A stretch of DNA of 64,000 bases from Halorientalis litorea (GTDB lineage Archaea > Halobacteriota > Halobacteria > Halobacteriales > Haloarculaceae): NCBI RefSeq assembly GCF_023028225.1, contig NZ_CP095482.1, forward strand, positions 310,001 through 374,000, read 5' to 3'. Under the pieces are notes generated by a model. It was not told the DNA's origin and did no database searches. It saw nothing but the letters and a program-made list of their open reading frames with translations. Within the stretch, counting starts at the first letter, position 1. Each line of letters starts with the position of its first letter. Below, piece after piece: positions 47,270-56,180 of this stretch. The translations under genes and the position numbers were made by a program.

Positions 47270-48178
47270 ATGGAACAGGGCGTCATCGACATCGATTCCC
47301 TCGCCGGCGGCTTCGATTTACAGGCCACCGTCGAGAGCGGACAGTCGTATCTCTGGAACCGCGCCGACGGCACCACCTACGAGACTGACGCCGCCCACGG
47401 TGGCGACGCGTGGTACTGGACGACGTTCCGCCCCGACGAGCGGGCCGACCCGGCGGTCCTCCGGGTCCGGCAGGTCGACGGACAGATACGGTGGGAGTCA
47501 CACGTCGACGCCGCCGAGCGACTCCGCCACTGGCTCAGGCTGGACGACAACCTCGACGCAATCGTGGCGTCGGCCCCGGAGGACCGACTGCTCCGGGACG
47601 CCTACGACACATACCGCGGAATGCGTCTCGTCCGTGACCCGCCTTTCGGCGCGCTCATATCGTTCATCTGCTCGGCACAGATGCGCGTCAGCCGCATCCA
47701 CGGCATGCAGGTGGCTCTCCGGCGAGCCCACGGCGAGGCGGTCGACTTCGACGGGGAGACGTACCACGCGTATCCGACACCCGAGGCGTTGGCGGCGACG
47801 ACGGAGTCCGCGCTTCGTGACCTCGGTTTGGGCTACCGAGCACCCTACGTCCAGCGGAGCGCGGAGATGGTCGCCACCGGCGAGGCCCACCCCGGCGACG
47901 CTCGTGGACTGTCCTACGAGGAGGCCCGCGAGTTCCTCACACAGTTCGTCGGTGTCGGGCAGAAAGTCGCGGACTGCGTGTTGCTGTTCTCGCTGGGGTA
48001 CCTCGAAGCCGTCCCGCTCGATACGTGGATTCGGACGACCATCGAGGAGTACTATCCAGACTGCGAGAAGGGGTCCTACGCCGACACCTCGCGTGCCATC
48101 CGCGAGACGTTAGGCGGCGAGTACGCCGGCTATACCCAGACGTACGTCTTCCATTACCTCCGCAACGGCGGCGAGTGA
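47270..48178 (+). CDS. ogg: 8-oxoguanine-type DNA glycosylase (OGG/HhH-GPD family)
   Basis: 302 aa. OGG N-terminal domain (DSLAGGFDLQATVESGQSYLWNR) and a HhH-GPD domain with the hairpin FVGVGQKVADC, where Lys232 is the Schiff-base lysine, and the catalytic Asp251 in AVPLDTWI. Both key residues are present, so a bifunctional glycosylase/AP lyase is expected. The ATG at 47270 replaces a weaker TTG four codons upstream. Confidence 0.9.
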   Translation: MEQGVIDIDSLAGGFDLQATVESGQSYLWNRADGTTYETDAAHGGDAWYWTTFRPDERADPAVLRVRQVDGQIRWESHVDAAERLRHWLRLDDNLDAIVASAPEDRLLRDAYDTYRGMRLVRDPPFGALISFICSAQMRVSRIHGMQVALRRAHGEAVDFDGETYHAYPTPEALAATTESALRDLGLGYRAPYVQRSAEMVATGEAHPGDARGLSYEEAREFLTQFVGVGQKVADCVLLFSLGYLEAVPLDTWIRTTIEEYYPDCEKGSYADTSRAIRETLGGEYAGYTQTYVFHYLRNGGE

Positions 48179-48217
48179 GGGCGGGGTTTTTCGGGCAGGA
48201 CGAGCGTACCTCGGTGC

Positions 48218-48499
48218 ATGAGCGACGACAGAGCGCGCGCACACGTGTTCGTCTCGGGAACGGTCCAAGGCGTCTACTACCGAGCGACGACGCGGGACAC
48301 CGCCCGCGAGCGTGGTGTCGACGGCTGGGTCCGCAACCTGGACGACGGCCGCGTCGAGGCCGTGTTCGAGGGCCCCGAACCGGCCGTCGAGGGGATGGTC
48401 GAGTGGTGTCACGAGGGGAGCCCACAGGCCACCGTCGAGGGTGTCGAGGTGGAGTACGGAGAACCACAGGGCCTCGACGGGTTCGAGGTTCGGTGGTAG
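48218..48499 (+). CDS. Acylphosphatase
   Basis: 93 aa. ARAHVFVSGTVQGVYYRATTRDTAR holds the substrate loop (GxVQGVxxR) with the catalytic Arg and GWVRNLDDGRVEAVFEG the catalytic Asn. Hydrolyses the carboxyl-phosphate bond of acylphosphates. 39 bp downstream of the glycosylase gene. Confidence 0.95.
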   Translation: MSDDRARAHVFVSGTVQGVYYRATTRDTARERGVDGWVRNLDDGRVEAVFEGPEPAVEGMVEWCHEGSPQATVEGVEVEYGEPQGLDGFEVRW

Positions 48500-48571
48500 C
48501 GACCGCCCGGCCCGCGGCGAGCGACGGGGAACCACCGCAGGCTTAACGGCGCGCCCCCCGAAGCGGGCCAT

Positions 48572-50005
48572 ATGATGCGGGCACAGGACCAAGCGGTCCT
48601 CGACGAGAACGCCGCGGCACTCGGCGTGCCGCGGAAACAGTTGATGGAGTCGAGCGGGAACGCCGTCGCACGGGTCGTCGAAGACGTGGCCGACGACGGC
48701 GACGACGTGGCCGTCCTCGCCGGACGGGGCAACAACGGCGGCGACGGGTTCGTCGCCGCGCGCTTCCTCCGTGATTACGACGTGACCGTTCACCTACTGG
48801 GTCGCGCCGAGACGATTACCACCGACATCGCACGGGCGAACTGGGACGCCCTCCAGCGGGCCGAACTCGACGCCCACGCGGTGCGAGACTCGACCGCCCT
48901 CGAACTCGGGGACCCCGACGTACTCGTCGACGCGATGCTCGGCACGGGCGTGACGGGCGCGCCTCGGGAACCCGAGGCGACTGCCGTCCGGCAGGTCAAC
49001 GACTGCACTGCGACAGTCGTCGCCGTCGACGTTCCGTCGGGCGTGGACGCCGACACGGGCGAGGCCGCCGGCGTCGCCGTCGACGCCGACCACGTGGTGA
49101 CCTTCCACGAGACCAAGCCCGGACTGGCCGACGTGGACGCGGCGGTGACCGTCGCGGACATCGGCATCCCCGAGGCCGCCGAGACGTTCGTCGGCCGGGG
49201 GGACCTCCTGCGTCTCTCGCGTGACCCGACGAGTCACAAGGGCGACCACGGCGAGGTGTTGGTCGTCGGTGGCGGACCCTACACCGGCGCGCCCGCACTC
49301 GCCGCCCAGTCCGCGTTCCGCGCCGGTGCCGACCTCGTGCGGGTCGCCTGCCCCAAGTCGGTCGCCAGTGAGGTACAGGGCTACGAGGAGGGCATCATCA
49401 CCCGCCCGTTCGCCGGGCAGATGCTCCGACCGGGCCACGTGGACGAACTGCTTGACCGAGCAGTCGAACACGACACCGTCGTGTTCGGGCCGGGACTGGG
49501 GAACGCCGACGGGACGCTGACGGCCGTCCGGGAGTTCCTCGCCGAGTACGACGGACGGGCCGTCGTGGACGCCGACGCACTGCAGGTCGTCCCCGAAGTA
49601 GACACCGACGCGACGTTGCTCTGTACGCCACACCAGGGCGAACTCCGGCAGATAGGCGGGGAGACGAGCGAAGACTGGCGCGAGCGGCGGGCACTCGTGG
49701 CTGACTTCGCGGCGGACGTCGGGCACACGCTGCTCGTCAAGGGGGCCGACGACGTGGTGTCCGACGGCGAGACGACGCGCGTCAACCGGACCGGGAACCC
49801 CGGGATGACCGTGGGCGGCACCGGCGACGTACTCGCGGGCGCGGCCGGCGCGCTCCTGTGTACGCAGACGCCGGTGGACGCCGCGGCAATCGCGGCGTAC
49901 GCGAACGGGCGGGCGGGCGACATCGTGGTCGACGAGCGCGGCCACGGCCTCATCGCCTCGGACCTGTTCGACGCGCTCCCGACGGCACTCTGGGGGGAGC
50001 GATGA
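48572..50005 (+). CDS. nnr: Bifunctional NAD(P)HX epimerase/dehydratase
   Basis: 477 aa. Repairs hydrated NAD(P)H. N-terminal YjeF/NnrE epimerase (about 1-205: LAGRGNNGGDGFVAARFL, VDAMLGTGVTG, DVPSGVDADTG) fused to a C-terminal YjeF/NnrD dehydratase (about 210-477: SHKGDHGEVLVVGGG, TPHQGEL, KGADDVV, GNPGMTVGGTGDVLAG). The usual bifunctional layout. The stop overlaps the moaC ATG by 4 bp. Confidence 0.95.
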   Translation: MMRAQDQAVLDENAAALGVPRKQLMESSGNAVARVVEDVADDGDDVAVLAGRGNNGGDGFVAARFLRDYDVTVHLLGRAETITTDIARANWDALQRAELDAHAVRDSTALELGDPDVLVDAMLGTGVTGAPREPEATAVRQVNDCTATVVAVDVPSGVDADTGEAAGVAVDADHVVTFHETKPGLADVDAAVTVADIGIPEAAETFVGRGDLLRLSRDPTSHKGDHGEVLVVGGGPYTGAPALAAQSAFRAGADLVRVACPKSVASEVQGYEEGIITRPFAGQMLRPGHVDELLDRAVEHDTVVFGPGLGNADGTLTAVREFLAEYDGRAVVDADALQVVPEVDTDATLLCTPHQGELRQIGGETSEDWRERRALVADFAADVGHTLLVKGADDVVSDGETTRVNRTGNPGMTVGGTGDVLAGAAGALLCTQTPVDAAAIAAYANGRAGDIVVDERGHGLIASDLFDALPTALWGER

Positions 50006-50514
50006 GCGACGACACGGGCGGGGCGGCGAGCGAAGGGACGGACGACGACCTGACGCACACCGACGAGAGCGGCGACGTGCAGATGGTCGACGTGGGCGAC
50101 AAGCCCGACACGGCCCGCCGGGCGGTGGCCCGCGGGGAGATACGGCTCCAGCCCCCGACGCTCGCGGCCATCGAGGGGAACGAAGTCGCCAAGGGAGACG
50201 TGCTCGCGACGGCCCGCGTCGGCGCGGTGCAGGCCGTCAAGCACACGTGGGAGACGATTCCGATGTGCCACCAGATTCCCATCACGAACGTCGAGACGGA
50301 CTTCGAAATCGGGGAGGAACGCGTCACGCTGACCGTCGCCGTGGAGACGACGGGCAAGACTGGCTGTGAGATGGAGGCACTCGAAGGCGTCACCACCGGC
50401 CTGAACGTCGTCTGGGACATGGTGAAAGCCGCAGAGAAGGACGACGACGGCCAGTACCCGGACACGGGCATCGCGGACGTGCGGGTCGTCGAGAAGACGA
50501 AACGGCCGTTGTGA
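50002..50514 (+). CDS. moaC: Cyclic pyranopterin monophosphate synthase
   Basis: 170 aa. LTHTDESGDVQMVDVGDK, AVKHTWETIPMCHQIPIT and GKTGCEMEALEGVTTGL are MoaC landmarks. Second step of molybdenum-cofactor synthesis. N-terminal 15 residues are a polar extension. Translationally coupled to nnr (ATGA), an arrangement seen in other haloarchaea to my knowledge. Confidence 0.95.
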   Translation: MSDDTGGAASEGTDDDLTHTDESGDVQMVDVGDKPDTARRAVARGEIRLQPPTLAAIEGNEVAKGDVLATARVGAVQAVKHTWETIPMCHQIPITNVETDFEIGEERVTLTVAVETTGKTGCEMEALEGVTTGLNVVWDMVKAAEKDDDGQYPDTGIADVRVVEKTKRPL

Positions 50515-50608
50515 GGGTTCACGGCGGTAGTTCGTAGCGTTGTGAATCTTCTGTCTCCGGCCGAACCACGACACATAAGTCCGGGAAGGCCCAACTGTCA
50601 GGTAGCAT

Positions 50609-51427
50609 ATGAGGAATTTAGGACTCAAAGCGCGAATGGCCGTCGTCGGGTCGATACTGTTCGCGTTCTACACCGTCGGAATCGGGTTCTTCTACCTCAC
50701 GTTCGGAGCCCCGATTCCGCTGCTGGTGGGACTGAGCGTGGTCTTCGTTCTCTTCCAGTACAAGTTGAGCAAGTGGTTCACCCTCCGGTCGCTCAAGGGA
50801 CAGGAGTTGCCCGAAGAAAAGTACCCGGAGATACACCGCTTCGTCGAGCGTACCAGCAGGGAGATGGGCATCGAGAAGCCCACGCTGTACCTCGTGGAGA
50901 TGGGCGTCCCCAACGCCTTCGCGCTGGGACGCCAGGGGAACGGGACCGTCGCGGTGTCGCGGGAACTACTCCAGATGCTCGACCGTGACGAGGTGGAGGG
51001 CGTCGTCGCCCACGAACTCGCACACCTGCAGAACCGCGACTCTATCGTCATGCAACTTGGACAGGGCGTCGCCTCCGTCGTCGGGTTCGCGGCCTACTTC
51101 GCGGTCCTCATGTCGGGCGACAACGACCTAGTAAACGTCTTTCTCGGCCTCATCGTGAGCAACATCGCACAGATGCTCGTGATGGTGTTCGTGTTCGCTA
51201 TCTCGCGTCACCGCGAGTACGTCGCCGACGAGGACGCCGCCGAGGTCCTTGGTCGTGGTGACCCGCTGGCACGGGCACTCGAGAAGATATCCCGCGGCGC
51301 ACAGCGGCGTGACCCTACCGACGAGGCGAAAGAAGTCAGCGCGCTCTGTATCTTCGGCACGGGCGGGAGTCTTCTCTCGACACACCCGCCGACCGAGAAG
51401 CGAATCGAGCGCCTCCGACGGTACTGA
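50609..51427 (+). CDS. htpX: HtpX-like membrane metalloprotease (M48)
   Basis: 272 aa. Two N-terminal transmembrane helices (about 8-52), the zinc motif HELAH at residues 135-139 and the third-ligand helix RHREYVADEDAAE, then two further hydrophobic stretches (about 150-195). M48 proteases degrade misfolded membrane proteins. An upstream ACATAAG element (about 50571-50577) lies 30-38 nt before the ATG. The stop codon overlaps the following gene by one base. Confidence 0.93.
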   Translation: MRNLGLKARMAVVGSILFAFYTVGIGFFYLTFGAPIPLLVGLSVVFVLFQYKLSKWFTLRSLKGQELPEEKYPEIHRFVERTSREMGIEKPTLYLVEMGVPNAFALGRQGNGTVAVSRELLQMLDRDEVEGVVAHELAHLQNRDSIVMQLGQGVASVVGFAAYFAVLMSGDNDLVNVFLGLIVSNIAQMLVMVFVFAISRHREYVADEDAAEVLGRGDPLARALEKISRGAQRRDPTDEAKEVSALCIFGTGGSLLSTHPPTEKRIERLRRY

Positions 51428-51669
51428 TGGTGGGAACGCGGGAACTCCTCGCTGTGGTGCTTGGCGTCGGTGTCGGCCTCTTTTTCGTGGCCTTCCCTGA
51501 CGCTGTCGTCCGCATCCAAACCGCCGGACGGGTTCCCAGCGACAGAGGCGGCGAGTACGGCGAGGACGGCGACACCCCGCAGACTTACCGCGTGCTGGTC
51601 CGTGGTGTCGGCGCGCTCACGATACTAGTGGGACTGTACATCGGTGCGGGAGCGTTCGGCGTCCTCTAA
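51427..51669 (+). CDS. Small membrane protein, unknown function
   Basis: 80 aa with two hydrophobic helices (about 8-26 and 58-78) and a polar loop (GRVPSDRGGEYGEDGD) between them. Starts within the htpX stop (TGATG), so co-translated with the protease, and its stop overlaps the convergent hflX stop by 4 bp. Function unknown; a partner of HtpX is possible. Confidence 0.7.
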   Translation: MVGTRELLAVVLGVGVGLFFVAFPDAVVRIQTAGRVPSDRGGEYGEDGDTPQTYRVLVRGVGALTILVGLYIGAGAFGVL

Positions 51670-52982
51670 GCGGACTCGGCGGGCACGAGGTCACCGGCCT
51701 TCGCACGCGACCGTTCGACGACGGCGGGGCGGGCCTCGAACTCGATTATCACTTCGTCGCCGTAATCGACCGTCTCGACGACGGCGTGGTCGTGAATCCA
51801 CGAGACTAAACTCATCGTGTCGTCGGTCATCGGGAGGACGAGTCGTTCGTGCTCGAACGGCGGGAGTTCGCGGTCCACACGGGTCTCGAGTGTGTCGACG
51901 TTCAGTCCCGCCTTCGCGCTCACGGCGACGGGGTTCGGTGCGAGCGCGGAGATGGCCTCGCGCTTGCGCTCCAGTTCCGCCTCGTCGACCTGGTCTATCT
52001 TGTTCAGGACGGTGACGATGGGTGCCTCGTTGCGCTCGGAGAGCGTGTCGTGGGCGGTGACGAGTTTCTCGCGGATGTCTTCGACCGGTTCGCTCACGTC
52101 AACCACCAGCAAGACCAAGTCCGCGCGGTAGACGGCGTCGAGCGTGGACTTGAACGACTCGACCAGCCAGTGTGGCAGGTCGGAGATGAACCCGACGGTG
52201 TCGGTGACCAGCACGTCCCGACGACCCATCTCGGCCCGGCGCGTCGTCGTGCCGAGCGTGGTGAACAGGCGGTTCTCGCTCTCGGCCGTCGTGTCGATGT
52301 CGGGGTGCCGGTCCGCGTTCTCGTCGACGTCCAAGTCCGCCGCCAATTGCCGGAGGAGCGTCGATTTCCCGGCGTTCGTGTACCCCGCGAGTGCCACGAG
52401 GTCGAACCCGGACTCGCGGCGTTGTTCGCGACGGTGCTGTTCGGTCTGCTCGATGTCTTCGAGTTCGTCGCGGATGCGGGCAATCCGCGATTTGATGTCC
52501 TGCTCGCGGCTCTCGTCGTACTCCCCGAGACCCATGAACCCCGGCCGCTCGTCGCGTTTCGCGAGGCTGGCCTTGGCCTCGGCACGCGGCAGTTCGTAGC
52601 GCAGTTCCGCCAGTTCGACCTGTAGCTGTGCCTTCCGGGTCTGTGCCCGCTGGCCGAATATCTCCAAGATGAGGCGGAAGCGGTCGAGCAACCGCACGCC
52701 GTCGGGGAGTTCGTTCCCGAGGTTGTAGGTCTGGTAGGGACCCAACTGGTTGTCGAAGACGACGACTGCGGCGTCTTCGGCGGCGACGGTGGCCGCCAGC
52801 GTCTCGGCTTTCCCCTCACCGATGTGCATGGCCGGGTCTTCGGTCCGGGTCTGGGTGACTTCGCCCACGACATCGTACCCGGCGGCCCGGGAGAGGTCAC
52901 GTATCTCCGCTGTATCCGCCGTCCCCGAATCCACCCGCTTGACGACGACGGCACGGTCTGTCTGAGAGTCGTTTGCCGTCAC
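51666..52982 (-). CDS. hflX: GTPase HflX
   Basis: 438 aa with a GTG start. The N-terminal HflX domain (AAVVVFDNQLGPYQTYNL, DRFRLILEIFGQRAQT), a coiled region, and the G domain: GYTNAGKSTLL (G1), DTVGFISDLPHWLVESF (G3) and TVLNKIDQVD (G4). A 28-residue insert between G1 and the switch threonines (about residues 212-240) is an unusual spacer. Ribosome-associated rescue by family. Divergent from FUN14, sharing an A/T-rich promoter. Confidence 0.93.
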   Translation of the reverse strand: MTANDSQTDRAVVVKRVDSGTADTAEIRDLSRAAGYDVVGEVTQTRTEDPAMHIGEGKAETLAATVAAEDAAVVVFDNQLGPYQTYNLGNELPDGVRLLDRFRLILEIFGQRAQTRKAQLQVELAELRYELPRAEAKASLAKRDERPGFMGLGEYDESREQDIKSRIARIRDELEDIEQTEQHRREQRRESGFDLVALAGYTNAGKSTLLRQLAADLDVDENADRHPDIDTTAESENRLFTTLGTTTRRAEMGRRDVLVTDTVGFISDLPHWLVESFKSTLDAVYRADLVLLVVDVSEPVEDIREKLVTAHDTLSERNEAPIVTVLNKIDQVDEAELERKREAISALAPNPVAVSAKAGLNVDTLETRVDRELPPFEHERLVLPMTDDTMSLVSWIHDHAVVETVDYGDEVIIEFEARPAVVERSRAKAGDLVPAESA

Positions 52983-53006
52983 TTACACCCCCGTAGGATA
53001 CCTGCA

Positions 53007-53050
53007 TATTTAAAAATCGGGTCGAGCGGAGGGACACAAGAGCCTTATTC
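53007..53050. promoter_or_regulatory. Divergent promoters of hflX and FUN14
   Basis: TATTTAAA (53007-53014) lies 25-32 nt upstream of the hflX GTG (minus). TTATTC (53045-53050) is 27-32 nt upstream of the FUN14 ATG (plus). Confidence 0.5.
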
Positions 53051-53076
53051 TAGCGTGGACAGGGGGCCGATGTGAC

Positions 53077-53394
53077 ATGGTTGACATAGGTTTACAGCAG
53101 GTCGGACTGGAGATCGGTGGTGGTGCCCTCATCGGGGGTATCATCGGCTTCGCAGCGAAGAAAATCGCGAAGCTCATCGCCATCATCGTCGGCCTCGAAC
53201 TGGCTCTGTTCAAGTTTCTGGAGACGAGGGGTATCCTCTCGGTGAACTGGGAGGCCATCTCCGGTGCGGCGGGGAACTCGACCTCGACGGCCACGTCTGC
53301 TCAACCGCCGGGATGGCTCACCAGCCTCCTCTCGGCACTCCCGGTGAGTGCTGGCTTCGCTGGCGGCTTTCTCGTCGGCTTCAAAAAAGGATAA
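53077..53394 (+). CDS. FUN14 family membrane protein
   Basis: 105 aa. Two or three hydrophobic segments (GGGALIGGIIGFAAKKIAKLIAIIVGLELALFKFLE and VSAGFAGGFLVGF) with the FUN14 pattern of glycine-rich helices. Archaeal homologues of the mitophagy protein family; function in archaea unknown. It converges on the DUF4350 gene with a 12-bp gap. Confidence 0.85.
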   Translation: MVDIGLQQVGLEIGGGALIGGIIGFAAKKIAKLIAIIVGLELALFKFLETRGILSVNWEAISGAAGNSTSTATSAQPPGWLTSLLSALPVSAGFAGGFLVGFKKG

Positions 53395-53406
53395 CCGGCG
53401 GACCGG

Positions 53407-54411
53407 TTAGGAGCGCGGAACCGGCGGTGTCGAACCGGGCGAACCGGCCGAGGTACCGTCTGCGGACTGTTGCGGTTTTGGCCGCTTGTCACCGCTGACG
53501 AGGAAGTCGGCGATGTTGCCGACCAGCACTTCGTTGTCGGCCGTTCGGTAGTTCTCCGGCGTCAGGAACGACGAGTCGCCCATCACGACGACGTCGTCGT
53601 TCCGTGCGGCGACGGTGTAGGTATCCGTCTCGCGCGTCGAGGAGAGAGCCGTCCCCTCGACTGCGGACAGGGCAACCGTCGCGTCCGACCCGGCGGTCAC
53701 CGCCGTCGACTGCCGGAGGACGACACGGTCGACGCCGTCAGTCAACTCGCTCGCGTTCGGTGGCGTCGCGTAGACGCTCTTGAAGTTGTTGGCGTTGTCC
53801 TCCATGTTGAACAGGTAGGGTGTCCCAACGTCCATCCCAAACTGCGAGGCGAGGCCGGTGAGTTGGCTCTGGACCTGCTGGACGGAGATGCCGAGCAGTC
53901 CACCGCCACCGACACCGACGCGGATGCTCTGTGGTTCCCCGAGCATGAGGACGCGACCACCGCGGTCGGCGAAGTCGGCGACGCCCGCCCGCTCGCTCGG
54001 CGTGAACGAGGACGCGGGCGAGACGACGACGTACGCGTCAGCCGGCCGGAGCGACTCGTTGAGCGAGGTGGCCGGACGACCCTGACGGGACGGCGAGCCG
54101 TGGAACCGGACCTCGTGGCCGTTCCGGACGAGGGCGTCCACGAGCGGCGCGAGGTCGGACTGTGAGTAGGCGTTGGCGTGTGCCGCGTCGATGAGAACGA
54201 CCTTGCCGCTCTCCTCAGCCTCGACGGTCACCGACCCGTCTTCGGCCGATGGCGTGACGAGGTTCTGCTGTGGGTCGAACGAGCCAGTGTTGCTCACGGT
54301 CCGTTCGTCGGACCCACCGGAGGCAGTCACCAGCGGTCCGAGCGCGGCGGCGACCAACACGACGACGAGAACGACGGTGAACACCGCACCGAGGCGGTTA
54401 CGGTCAGCCAC
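53407..54411 (-). CDS. DUF4350 protein, membrane-anchored
   Basis: 334 aa, GTG start. One N-terminal helix (FTVVLVVVLVAAALGPLV), then a DUF4350/GATase-like Rossmann domain (VVLIDAAHANAYSQSDLAPLVDALVRNGHEVRFHG, VVVSPASSFTPSERAGVADFADRGGRVLMLGEPQ), a second alpha/beta part and a short Gly/Pro/Ser-rich tail. The start overlaps the end of the S49 protease gene by 8 bp, so the two proteins are made together. Role unknown. Confidence 0.82.
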   Translation of the reverse strand: MADRNRLGAVFTVVLVVVLVAAALGPLVTASGGSDERTVSNTGSFDPQQNLVTPSAEDGSVTVEAEESGKVVLIDAAHANAYSQSDLAPLVDALVRNGHEVRFHGSPSRQGRPATSLNESLRPADAYVVVSPASSFTPSERAGVADFADRGGRVLMLGEPQSIRVGVGGGGLLGISVQQVQSQLTGLASQFGMDVGTPYLFNMEDNANNFKSVYATPPNASELTDGVDRVVLRQSTAVTAGSDATVALSAVEGTALSSTRETDTYTVAARNDDVVVMGDSSFLTPENYRTADNEVLVGNIADFLVSGDKRPKPQQSADGTSAGSPGSTPPVPRS

Positions 54412-55321
54412 GGGCGATCACCTCCTCGTCTTCGATGGCACCGTAGAGGGCGAGGAACTGTGGCGTCTGGACGTCGTTGAAGCCGAACGGCTCCTGTTGG
54501 ACGACGACAGTCCGGTTGGCCCCGGACCGGTCGCCGCCGATGGCGATTGCGAACCCAGACAGCCGCTGTGGCTCTTTCTCTACGACCGCGTAGTTGTCGA
54601 GGTCCTCGTTGGCGGCCGCCTCGGCGATGGCGGTGTCGAGGTCACCGATGTCGTCGGCGACACCGTTCTGGGTCGCCCGGGCACCGAGGTAGACGCGTGC
54701 CTCGGCGAGTTCCGTCCGGTCGAGCGAGAGGTCGTCACCGCGGTGGGCGTACACCGTATTGAGGAACTCGTTTTTCAGCGTTCGCACCTGTGCGCGGGCT
54801 TGGTCGACCGTGAAGCCCGACAGTTTGTTCGGCCCCGTCGAGATGATGCTATCACTCGTCAGGTCCTGTGGCACCGACGACCGGACGCCGACACTCCCGA
54901 CTTGCGAGGCGGGGTTGACGTAGATGCGGTCGGCGGGCAGCATCGCGAAGTATCCGCCGGAGGCCGCCATCTGTCCGACGGAGGCCACGAGATACTTCTG
55001 CTGTGCCGTTCGGTTGACCGCATTGTACAGCGATTCCGTGGCGGCGACGCTTCCGCCGGGGCTGTTGACTCGAAGCACGACGGCTTCGACCGATTCGTTC
55101 TGTCGCACCTCGCGGAGGTCTTCGACGACGGGATCGACCGAGTTGTCCGAGATACTCCCGTCGATGTGGACGACCGCGACGGCGGCAGGCTGTCCGCTCC
55201 CGAGACCACTCGTGAGGGCGGCGACGTACGGGGAGAGGGCAGCACCGATCAGGACGGCAGCGACTGCGACCGCCACGAACTTCCACGTGGCAGTCCCAGT
55301 CGAGTCGTTTCCTAGTGACAT
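54404..55321 (-). CDS. sppA: Signal peptide peptidase SppA-like serine protease (S49)
   Basis: 305 aa. One N-terminal helix (WKFVAVAVAAVLIGAALSPYV) then a single S49 domain: LRVNSPGGSVAATESLY, VASVGQMAASGGYFAMLPADRI with nucleophile Ser121, NPASQVGSVGV, and the general-base Lys166 in STGPNKLSG. Single-domain archaeal SppA length. Degrades signal peptides or membrane protein fragments by family; coupled to the DUF4350 gene. Confidence 0.92.
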   Translation of the reverse strand: MSLGNDSTGTATWKFVAVAVAAVLIGAALSPYVAALTSGLGSGQPAAVAVVHIDGSISDNSVDPVVEDLREVRQNESVEAVVLRVNSPGGSVAATESLYNAVNRTAQQKYLVASVGQMAASGGYFAMLPADRIYVNPASQVGSVGVRSSVPQDLTSDSIISTGPNKLSGFTVDQARAQVRTLKNEFLNTVYAHRGDDLSLDRTELAEARVYLGARATQNGVADDIGDLDTAIAEAAANEDLDNYAVVEKEPQRLSGFAIAIGGDRSGANRTVVVQQEPFGFNDVQTPQFLALYGAIEDEEVIARG

Positions 55322-55396
55322 AACGCACGGCGAACAACTCCCGTCCCACGTAGAAATGTTGTTAAAACTTCTGGCCAGTTGTTCGGCGTTTATCCG

Positions 55397-56122
55397 TCAC
55401 CGCGTCGAGATTTCGTCCTCGTCTTCGATGATGCGAGTCTCCGCTTCGCCGCTCGTGTGTTCGTTGACCACGTCGTAGAACTCGTTTTGCATCCCGGCCG
55501 GGAATCGGATGACGCCGACCCACGACCCGTCAGACTGCCACTCCTCGCGTTCGAGGTCACCGAACTGCCGAATCTGCGCCTGCGCGCTCCCGGCGTAGTC
55601 CGGGGGCACCTGGACGGCGACGGTCATCTCGTCGAACCGAATCGGGATGACCGGCCGCAGGAGGTCCAGTGCCTCGTCGACCTGGCTCTCGACGGGTTCC
55701 ATCGGGTCGATTTTGAACCCCGCCTCCTCCAGCGCGGACTCGATTCGCTCGGGTGGGTGCGGAGCGTCGTCCATCTGCGGGTTGACGGCGTTTCGCGTGA
55801 TGTGCTGGACCAACTGCTTGTGTTTCTGCTCCTGCATCTCCCGACGTTGGTCGGCGGTTATCTGTATCTCACCGCGCTCGATGACCTCCGGGATTATCTC
55901 CATCGGCTCCGTCGTCCCGAACCCCTCTTCTAGGGCACTCTCGGCCGGTCGGTCCCCCCGCGAGGCGTCCTCGAACACGTCTTCCGCGGCGATGACGTCT
56001 TCCAGTTCCCCGTCGAACTCCCCGCGTTTGATGGCCAGCGCGGCGTCCGGGTCGACAAGCACCTCGAACCGCTCACCGTGCGATTCGAGTCGGGCCGTCA
56101 CCGCCTCGTCGAGCGAAATCAT
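55397..56122 (-). CDS. sdo1: Ribosome maturation protein SBDS
   Basis: 241 aa. Three-domain SBDS: N-terminal FYSH domain (MISLDEAVTARLESHGERFEVLVDPDAALAIKRGE), central helices (ITADQRREMQEQKHKQLVQHITRNAVNPQ), and a C-terminal ferredoxin-like domain (FDEMTVAVQVPPDYAG). Promotes release of the anti-association factor from the large ribosomal subunit by family. Confidence 0.95.
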   Translation of the reverse strand: MISLDEAVTARLESHGERFEVLVDPDAALAIKRGEFDGELEDVIAAEDVFEDASRGDRPAESALEEGFGTTEPMEIIPEVIERGEIQITADQRREMQEQKHKQLVQHITRNAVNPQMDDAPHPPERIESALEEAGFKIDPMEPVESQVDEALDLLRPVIPIRFDEMTVAVQVPPDYAGSAQAQIRQFGDLEREEWQSDGSWVGVIRFPAGMQNEFYDVVNEHTSGEAETRIIEDEDEISTR

Positions 56123-56180
56123 GTGAGCGGCTACGACTGCCTCGTATAAAAGGAGTTTCCCGCCGTCGGGACCGCACGAC

